Shown here: in pieces, positions 7,088 to 12,813 of the stretch
Layout: every line of letters starts with the position of its first letter
How positions within the stretch are numbered: position 1 is the first letter of the stretch
DNA from: SIO4C1 sp039820425
GTDB lineage: Bacteria > Cyanobacteriota > Cyanobacteriia > Phormidesmidales > Phormidesmidaceae
Length of the DNA stretch: 17,129 nucleotides
Direction of reading: 5' to 3'
Assembly (NCBI GenBank): GCA_039820425.1
Contig: JBCBQD010000115.1
Location: 1 to 17,129 of the forward strand
The notes under the pieces: generated by a model
Databases searched by the model: none
The model's input: only the letters and a program-made list of their open reading frames with translations
Told to the model about the DNA's origin: nothing
Made by a program: the position numbers and the translations under genes

Positions 7088-8335
7088 ATGATGACACAGG
7101 CCAATCTAGCCCCTGACACTATCCAAAAATTTCGAGTGAATGTTGTGACTGGCCAGGGCGGTGGGGGGCATTATGCCGCCTATCGCGCCTTAAAAGCCGT
7201 CGCAGAACAGGGCAGCTTACCCTGGGAATTTCAAGTCACAGACATGGATGACATCATCACCGATCTGACCCGGCAAAACGAAATTCAAAATGCCTACGAG
7301 ATGTTTGGCATTAGTGGCCACGATCTGTATAACCTGATGCTCAAAAGTGGCTGGACCTGGCTATGGCCCCTCAAAATGCGTCTTAATAAGTTTATGGTCA
7401 AGCTCAACTACGAAGTTGGCTGCAATTTCTTTGAGCAACATTGGCGCAAGCAGCAGCCAGATCTGGTGATATCATTTATGCCGCTGTACAACAGGGGGTT
7501 AGCGGAGAGTTTGCAAAAAGCGAAGCCCGGCACCCCCTATGTGACCGCTGTGGTTGATTTTGCTGACCACCCCCCTGCGTTTTGGCTTGAGCCCGAGGCC
7601 GATAGCTACACCGTTTGCGGTACCCAAAAAGCGGTTGACCAGGCCCACCAACTCGGACTCAAAACGAATAAAATTGTGCCTGCGTCGGGCATGGTGGTTC
7701 ACCCTAAGTTCTACAATCGCCCACCCCTTGATATTGCCGCCGAGCGCGTGCGCCTGGGGTTAGATCCCCATCGACTGACCGGAGTGGTGATGTTTGGCGG
7801 CAACGGCTCCAAGGCGATGCTCACCATCGCCCAGCGGCTAGAGCGCTTTCGCGATTTGCAGCTGATCTTCTTGTGTGGGCGTAACGAAGAACTGGCAGCG
7901 GCCCTCAAGCAGCAGCCATCGCGACAGCGGCGCTTTGTCACTACCTTCACCGAAGAGATTCCTGATTATATGCAGCTCTCAGATTTCTTTATCGGGAAGC
8001 CTGGCCCCGGTAGCTTAAGTGAGGCCCTGGTGATGGATTTGCCGGTCATTACTGAATGCGGAGCGGCCACCCTCATCCATGAACGTTATAACGCTGAGTG
8101 GGTCACCGAAGAGCAGGTCGGGCTGGTGGTCAAGAACTTTAAGCAGGTCCATCGGGCCGTGGAGAAATTCCTGGACCCTGATACCTTTGCCCGCTACCGT
8201 GCCAATGCAGTGGCCATTGACAATCGGGCTATTTTCGAGGTGGCTGATTTGTTACAACAGTTGCTAGCCCAGCCTGCCGCTGACTCTTCTCAATCCAAAT
8301 CAGAGGCAGCCCCTGCCACCGCTTCAAGTCACTAG
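7088..8335 (+). CDS. GT28/MGDG-synthase-type glycosyltransferase (paralogue 1)
   Basis: A 415-residue GT-B glycosyltransferase of the MurG/MGDG-synthase/UgtP group. The N-terminal domain opens with VVTGQGGGGHYAAY, the Gly-rich acceptor loop with its conserved His, and continues to VVDFADHPPAFW (H161). The C-terminal nucleotide-sugar domain has VMFGGNGS and GKPGPGSLSEALVMDLPVI, close to the KAGPGTIAEA signature of plant MGDG synthases. Family members transfer hexose from a UDP-sugar to diacylglycerol or another lipid at the cytoplasmic membrane face. An in-frame ATG exists at 7073, but GAGGAG at 7075-7080 sits seven bases before 7088 and fixes the later start. It lies 21 bases after the flavoprotein and is followed by a close paralogue. 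Acceptor and sugar are unknown; it is not the cyanobacterial GT2 glucolipid synthase. Confidence 0.87.
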   Translation: MMTQANLAPDTIQKFRVNVVTGQGGGGHYAAYRALKAVAEQGSLPWEFQVTDMDDIITDLTRQNEIQNAYEMFGISGHDLYNLMLKSGWTWLWPLKMRLNKFMVKLNYEVGCNFFEQHWRKQQPDLVISFMPLYNRGLAESLQKAKPGTPYVTAVVDFADHPPAFWLEPEADSYTVCGTQKAVDQAHQLGLKTNKIVPASGMVVHPKFYNRPPLDIAAERVRLGLDPHRLTGVVMFGGNGSKAMLTIAQRLERFRDLQLIFLCGRNEELAAALKQQPSRQRRFVTTFTEEIPDYMQLSDFFIGKPGPGSLSEALVMDLPVITECGAATLIHERYNAEWVTEEQVGLVVKNFKQVHRAVEKFLDPDTFARYRANAVAIDNRAIFEVADLLQQLLAQPAADSSQSKSEAAPATASSH

Positions 8336-8407
8336 GCCCAGCTTACTGATTTCAATCTGAGGTTAAAAAATCACGTCATTTCATCAGTCGATGGGGAGAT
8401 TTTACTC

Positions 8408-9649
8408 ATGACAGCAATCTCTTCTAACAGTTCTAAAACGGTAACGATCAATGTTGTCACCGGCAAAGGAGGTGGTGGTCACTATGCCACTTACCATGCC
8501 CTGCGGGCAATCGCCCAGCAGCGCAACCTGCCCTGGCAGTTTCAGGTCACCGACATGGACGACATCATGGAGAGTATCACCCAGCAGGGAGAGGCATTTA
8601 ACCTCTATAAACTGTTGGGGAGTTCGGTATCTGACCTGTATAACAAAATGCTTAAGCGTGGGTGGACGTGGCTATGGCCCTTGCAAATGAAGCTCAATAA
8701 GCTGCTGGTCAAGCTGAACTACAAAACCGGGGTCGAGTTTTTTGAGGGCTACTGGAGAGAACAGCAGCCCGATCTGGTGATTTCTGTGGTAACCATGTGC
8801 AACAAAGTGCTGTGGGAGGCCCTGCAACGGGCTAAACCGGGAACGCCCTATATCACCCTGCCGATTGATTTTGCTGACTATCCGCCGGGGTTTTGGTTTG
8901 AGCCCGATACTGACAGTTTTGCCCTGTGTGGCACAGCCAAGGCGCTCGAGCAGGCCCGCACGATGGGAGTGAAAGAATCGTGCATTGTGCCCACCTCGGG
9001 GATGGTGATTCACCCCCGGTTTTATCGGCCTGTCAGGTGCGATTCTCCTGAGGAGAGGCTGCGCCAACACACCGCTGAGCGTTGTCGCCTCGGCCTCGCC
9101 CCCCATAAACTCACCGGGCTGGTGATGTTTGGTGGCAACGGGTCCCAGGTGATGGTCGAGATTGCTAAACGCCTCGAAACCTACTTTGAAGATTTGCAGC
9201 TGATTTATCTCTGTGGTCACAATAAACCGCTCATGACCGCCCTCAGACGACTCCCCAACCGGCAGTCGCGGCTGATTGTGGGCTTTACCCAAGACATTCC
9301 TGACTACATGCACCTGGCGGATTTCTTTATTGGTAAACCGGGCCCTGGCAGCCTCAGCGAAGCCCTGGCGATGCAGCTGCCCGTGATTACCGTTTGCAAT
9401 GCCTCTACCTTAGTTCACGAACGGTACAACGCTGAGTGGGTGCGATCGCAAGACGTCGGCATCGTGCTCAAACGATTTAGCCACATCGCCCAGGCGGTTG
9501 ACCAGTTTTTACAACCTGACATCCTGCACCGGTATCAGACCAACGTAGCCGCCATCAACAATCGCGCCGTGTTTGAGGTGGCTGATTTTATTCAACAAGT
9601 TCTCACAACGCCCTCCCCAGTTCGGGCCGTGGTGCCCCTCCAATTATGA
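8408..9649 (+). CDS. GT28/MGDG-synthase-type glycosyltransferase (paralogue 2)
   Basis: A 413-residue tandem paralogue of the preceding gene, by eye more than half identical. It shares NVVTGKGGGGHYATY at the N-terminus, the DMDDI block, GWTWLWPL, MFGGNGS and GKPGPGSLSEALAMQLPVI. Differences cluster where the acceptor side is expected: SVVTMCNKVLWEAL replaces SFMPLYNRGLAESL, Y158 in IDFADYPP replaces His, and about eight residues are inserted after HPRFYRP. The duplication therefore probably gave two enzymes that act on different acceptors or add successive sugars (inference). GGGGAG lies upstream of the ATG with suitable spacing. The stop overlaps the exporter start in ATGA, indicating translational coupling to export. 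The gene carries a HIP1 site at 9442-9449. Confidence 0.87.
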   Translation: MTAISSNSSKTVTINVVTGKGGGGHYATYHALRAIAQQRNLPWQFQVTDMDDIMESITQQGEAFNLYKLLGSSVSDLYNKMLKRGWTWLWPLQMKLNKLLVKLNYKTGVEFFEGYWREQQPDLVISVVTMCNKVLWEALQRAKPGTPYITLPIDFADYPPGFWFEPDTDSFALCGTAKALEQARTMGVKESCIVPTSGMVIHPRFYRPVRCDSPEERLRQHTAERCRLGLAPHKLTGLVMFGGNGSQVMVEIAKRLETYFEDLQLIYLCGHNKPLMTALRRLPNRQSRLIVGFTQDIPDYMHLADFFIGKPGPGSLSEALAMQLPVITVCNASTLVHERYNAEWVRSQDVGIVLKRFSHIAQAVDQFLQPDILHRYQTNVAAINNRAVFEVADFIQQVLTTPSPVRAVVPLQL

Positions 9650-11205
9650 AGTCTATTTCCAATCCCCATGTTTCACGCCAAGGAGATAAGTCTCTTAATC
9701 ACAGCAAGGCAATCGCACTAGCAGCCATGTGTTTGGCCCTATTTATGGCCACCCTTGACGATACGGTGATGAATGTGGCCCTGCCCCAGATCCAGAGTAG
9801 CTTTGCAGCCCCTGTCTCTGGCCTGCAGTGGATCTTAAATGCTTATATCCTCCCCATTGCTTGTCTGGTGCTCCCCAGCGGCAGGCTGGGCGATATCTAC
9901 GGACGCAAGCGTGTCTTTTTAGTGGGCTTGATCCTGTTCACCGTGGCCTCTCTACTGTCTGGGTTAGCCATTAATCTGCCCATGTTGATCGGCGGGCGTA
10001 TTTTGCAAGGCATCGGAGCAGCGGCCCTGATCCCAGGATCACTGGCGATTGTGGCAGAGATGTTTCCCGAGCCTAAAGAACAGGCCAAAGCCATCGGGTT
10101 TTGGACCGCCGTTTCAGGGCTGGCCCTGCTGGCTGGCCCTGTATTGGGTGGGGTGTTGGTCGATACCCTGGGGTGGCAAAGCGTATTTTTACTCAATCTG
10201 CCCCTGGGTATGGTGACCTTTGGGCTGACGTTGCGATTTGTTCGCTTGAGCACCCAACCCACCCGGCAACGGTTAGATCTGTTGGGGATGGCTTTGAGCA
10301 TTGTGTTATTGGCCTCCCTGGCCTCTGCCCTGACTGAAGGCGGTGAGCAATCCGTCTGGCTAATGGCAATTGCCGGGCTGAGTTTAGTGGCTTTTTTGGG
10401 GGTAGAGTCGCGCGTTCGTCATCCCATGCTGCCCCTCAATCTCTTTAGAGATGTCACCTTCTCAGTGGTCAGCATTGTCAACACGCTGCTGTTTTTTACC
10501 CTGGTCAGCTCCCTGTTTATCTTCAGCTTATTTTTGCAGCAGGTCCAAGGCTACTCAGCGTCCGAAGCCGGGATGCGCTTTTTACCCTTAAACGCGGCCT
10601 TTGTGTTGGCTTCTCTTTTATCGGGATGGTTAGCGGCCCGATTAGGGCTGCGCTTTACCATCGCGGCAGGGTTGATCTTGGCTGGGGCTGCCACCTTGTC
10701 TTTTGTCCATATTCGCCCTGACGCTGAGTATAGTCAGATCGCCTGGAAGCTTATGCTATCAGGGTTTGGTGGGGGCTTGACCCTGTCTCCCCTGGCATCT
10801 GCGGCAATGGCCGTAACCCCAGCCTCACAAGCGGGTATTACCGCTGCCATTCTCAACACCACAACTCGGCTAGGCGGTGTTCTGGGGATAGCGCTTCAGG
10901 GCACCCTGCTCACCCAGCAGTTAGCATCCATGCTGAGTCAAAAACTATCTGCTTGGGAGTTGTCGCCAGAGCTGCAAGATAAAATTGTTGCCAAGGCTCT
11001 CCACAATATGACTGAGGTTGACCTGGCCGAGGTAACCCAATCACTCCCTACGAATATTCCTGCAGAGGCACTTCAACACGCGATTCAAATCTCATTTGTG
11101 TCAGGGTTACACCTGGCTGCGATGGTGGGGGGCCTGGTCTTACTGGTCGGGGCAGCTCTGATTCTCTGGGTTGCGTCGCCCACTGCACTCAAGGCATCGC
11201 GCTAG
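9646..11205 (+). CDS. DHA2-family MFS efflux transporter (14 TM, EmrB/QacA type)
   Basis: A complete 519-residue exporter. After a roughly 22-residue cytoplasmic tail come TM1 with motif D1 (L37-D-D-T-V-M-N-V-A-L-P), motif A in the TM2-3 loop (G79-R-L-G-D-I-Y-G-R-K-R89), TM4 with the conserved R-x-L-Q-G-I-G-A-A block, and motif C in TM5 (S157 to G169, including AGPVLGG). Together with the hydrophobic pattern this fits the 14-helix drug:H+ antiporter-2 family, which exports amphipathic compounds across the inner membrane. The ATG overlaps the stop of the glycosyltransferase by four bases, so it is translated as part of that operon and most simply exports the cluster's product. It is paralogous to the truncated exporter at 1-1101. 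A strong terminator follows 42 bases after the stop. Confidence 0.94.
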   Translation: MKSISNPHVSRQGDKSLNHSKAIALAAMCLALFMATLDDTVMNVALPQIQSSFAAPVSGLQWILNAYILPIACLVLPSGRLGDIYGRKRVFLVGLILFTVASLLSGLAINLPMLIGGRILQGIGAAALIPGSLAIVAEMFPEPKEQAKAIGFWTAVSGLALLAGPVLGGVLVDTLGWQSVFLLNLPLGMVTFGLTLRFVRLSTQPTRQRLDLLGMALSIVLLASLASALTEGGEQSVWLMAIAGLSLVAFLGVESRVRHPMLPLNLFRDVTFSVVSIVNTLLFFTLVSSLFIFSLFLQQVQGYSASEAGMRFLPLNAAFVLASLLSGWLAARLGLRFTIAAGLILAGAATLSFVHIRPDAEYSQIAWKLMLSGFGGGLTLSPLASAAMAVTPASQAGITAAILNTTTRLGGVLGIALQGTLLTQQLASMLSQKLSAWELSPELQDKIVAKALHNMTEVDLAEVTQSLPTNIPAEALQHAIQISFVSGLHLAAMVGGLVLLVGAALILWVASPTALKASR

Positions 11206-11247
11206 AGCACCCTTAGCCCATATCCTGATTGCCTTTCTCACTTACCC

Positions 11248-11280
11248 TTTTCTCTGCTCCATGGGGCAGAGAAAATTTTT
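11248..11280 (+). terminator. Intrinsic terminator of the biosynthetic cluster
   Basis: A perfect 10-bp stem, TTTTCTCTGC (11248-11257) with GCAGAGAAAA (11266-11275), encloses an 8-base loop and is followed at once by TTTTT (11276-11280). It lies 42 bases beyond the exporter stop and marks the likely end of the transcript that began upstream of 2947. Confidence 0.85.
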
Positions 11281-11349
11281 GTATTTTAAAAATCCTTATA
11301 CTTGCATTTTAAAATGCATTTGAGGAACAATCTTTGTATTTTAAAAGTC
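11279..11349. repeat. Three spaced copies of TTG(T/C)ATTTTAAAA
   Basis: The motif TTGNATTTTAAAA begins at 11279, 11302 and 11334, so starts are 23 and 32 bases apart, near two and three helical turns. Each copy contains the palindrome TTTTAAAA; the middle copy extends to the perfect dyad TGCATTTTAAAATGCA. The first copy begins in the terminator T-run. The set lies 200-270 bases before the kinase-like gene, where regulatory sites would be expected. Function is inferred only from repetition and phasing. Confidence 0.5.
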
Positions 11350-11548
11350 ATTTCACGTATTCACTTTTCTAAGTATGAGATTGTTCGGGGATAGCTAACC
11401 AGAGAATCCCCCTAAAAACCGTCATTAGTGTCCTGCCGCGATAGAGATTGATTGTCCCTTGTCGTGAATTCTCAGCACCATTTTTTACAAAAGCAAGACT
11501 TGTCTTTACGAAGAAGTGAATCCATATTGTTTCAACTCGTATTTCACC

Positions 11549-12442
11549 ATGTCTACTTTTATTGCTGACCATGGCTATCTGGTGTACTGTTTTGTTTTCG
11601 GGCTAGATCTGCTGCTGCTGTATCCCATCTTTGCTGTCTTTAAGTGGCGAATGCTGCAACGACTCGGCATGACTAGCGACGAAAGACAATTGATCTTTTC
11701 AAATCGAAAACGAAATTTTGATTTAGACTACTTTATCTATCAATATGGAGATCGCAACCTGAGAGTGGTGGATGGCCTTTCTCGAAAGCTGTTGCACATC
11801 ACGGCGGGGGTTTGGCAGCTTTTAATCTTAAATCTGCTCATCAAAGATACCCACATCGCTTTGCAAGCCACCCTGATTTATCAAATTTCAATGGTGATTT
11901 TGAGCGGCATCAGCTACTCCTCAAACAAACTGTTTGGCTTGGCAGGTCTCCTCTACGGGGCCTCAAGCCGCATCCGCGATGGCCATCTAGGTCGCAAAAA
12001 TCTTTTTGTGGCCCGCCTGTCTTTTTTAAACCTGCTGCCGCTGGCGCTGATTGATGTCTTTGCTCGACAACACGTGATCGATCAAGATGGCCTGGTGATC
12101 TTTTCATTTTTTGTATTTTTACCGCTGACCATTGGCGATGCCCTGGGCGAAATGATTGGCACTATCTGGGGCAAGCAAAAACTCAGGGTTTGGGGGATTG
12201 GCCAAATCAACCGTAAGTCACTACTGGGGACCGCCTCGGTTTTCCTCGGGAGCTTGTTACCGCTGCTGCTGATTGTAGCGATACAGGGGTTGCCCCCGGC
12301 GTGGTGGGGGCTGTGCTTTGCGATCGCAACCGTCACCATGATCATTGAGCTAGCCGCCCCTCGTGGCACCGATAATTTCTTCATCCCTGTGGGCAACGCG
12401 CTAATTTGTCTGACCTTTATCCTCCTGATCTCACCTATGTAA
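11549..12442 (+). CDS. Phytol/dolichol kinase-family membrane protein (CTP-transferase-like)
   Basis: A 297-residue polytopic membrane protein with about seven to eight hydrophobic segments. Family motifs of the dolichol kinase/phytol kinase/CDP-DAG synthase superfamily are in order: R79-K-L-L-H83-x3-G before a TM segment; G196-D197-A-L-G-E-M-I-G204-x3-G; N-R-K-S-L-L-G-T with the basic S/E-G-T-like loop; and E267-x3-P-x-G-x-D275-N276-x3-I-P near the end. Relatives phosphorylate phytol or polyprenols using CTP at the membrane, for phytol salvage or lipid-carrier supply. A GTG at 11516 would add 11 residues; neither start has a clear Shine-Dalgarno, and the ATG is preferred. The gene is separated from the upstream cluster by a terminator, so it is probably its own transcription unit. 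Which alcohol it phosphorylates is unknown. A HIP1 site lies at 12320-12327. Confidence 0.8.
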   Translation: MSTFIADHGYLVYCFVFGLDLLLLYPIFAVFKWRMLQRLGMTSDERQLIFSNRKRNFDLDYFIYQYGDRNLRVVDGLSRKLLHITAGVWQLLILNLLIKDTHIALQATLIYQISMVILSGISYSSNKLFGLAGLLYGASSRIRDGHLGRKNLFVARLSFLNLLPLALIDVFARQHVIDQDGLVIFSFFVFLPLTIGDALGEMIGTIWGKQKLRVWGIGQINRKSLLGTASVFLGSLLPLLLIVAIQGLPPAWWGLCFAIATVTMIIELAAPRGTDNFFIPVGNALICLTFILLISPM

Positions 12443-12511
12443 GGGACCACTCAAGGCTTGGAAAAACTGGCAGCCAGCTTCTTCATAAAGATTCTTCACA
12501 GAGCGCTTAAC

Positions 12512-12542
12512 ATACTTTATGTATATTTTATGCATAAAGTAT
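12512..12542. promoter_or_regulatory. Perfect 10-bp inverted repeat, possible operator
   Basis: ATACTTTATG (12512-12521) is the exact reverse complement of CATAAAGTAT (12533-12542), with an 11-base AT-only-but-one spacer. Centres of the half sites are 21 bases apart, two helical turns, which suits a dimeric regulator binding one face of the helix. It could also fold in RNA, but the AT-rich stem would be weak. Confidence 0.5.
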
Positions 12543-12667
12543 TGCTCTAATTTATGTGAGGTGAGACACTGATCTTGGTTGGGACATAAATAGCTAGTTG
12601 GGGGTGCTCAACTATGGCTTTCTGGCATCAACTTTTCGCCAGTTAGTAAGATTTGAAACCTTAAGCA

Positions 12668-12681
12668 ACACAATCTTGTGT
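12668..12681. promoter_or_regulatory. Short dyad ACACAA-tc-TTGTGT
   Basis: A perfect 6-bp inverted repeat with a 2-base centre, 133 bases before the start of the RTX protein gene. It resembles a compact operator; no regulator can be assigned. Confidence 0.35.
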
Positions 12682-12724
12682 CAAGGAATCAGGAATTGGT
12701 TTGAATGACAGCAGATCGCGAAGG

Positions 12725-12759
12725 GCGCTGGGCCTTAGTTCATATCCCCAGCGCTTTTT
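12725..12759 (+). terminator. Intrinsic terminator or attenuator upstream of the RTX gene
   Basis: GCGCTGGG (12725-12732) pairs perfectly with CCCAGCGC (12747-12754), with a 14-base loop and TTTTT at 12755-12759. It ends 54 bases before the RTX gene start. It may terminate the kinase transcript, end a small RNA made in the gap, or act as a leader attenuator of the gene ahead; sequence alone does not separate these. Confidence 0.7.
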
Positions 12760-12813
12760 GAGTATGCGATCGCACTCTATTGAACTGCTTTTTACAGACT
12801 AGGAGACCTGAAA

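Larger units (their letters stand above)
12443..12813. other. Intergenic region, 371 bp, with dyads and a terminator; no gene seen
   Basis: No convincing coding frame is present. The region contains a 10-bp inverted repeat (12512-12542), a 6-bp dyad (12668-12681), an intrinsic terminator (12725-12759) and a HIP1 octamer (12766-12773). The ribosome site of the next gene, AGGAG at 12801-12805, is eight bases before the ATG. A terminator ahead of a gene, 280 bases after the previous stop, leaves room for a small RNA or an attenuated leader. Confidence 0.6.

Noticed and set aside
8672..9313. 213-codon open frame on the minus strand
   Set aside because: It lies entirely opposite the conserved second glycosyltransferase, and its residue make-up (many His, Gly, Arg, no recognisable motif) fits an antisense shadow of a GC-rich gene.
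9897..10301. 134-codon minus-strand open frame inside the exporter
   Set aside because: Antisense to motifs A to C of the transporter, Arg/Pro/Ser-rich and without family features.
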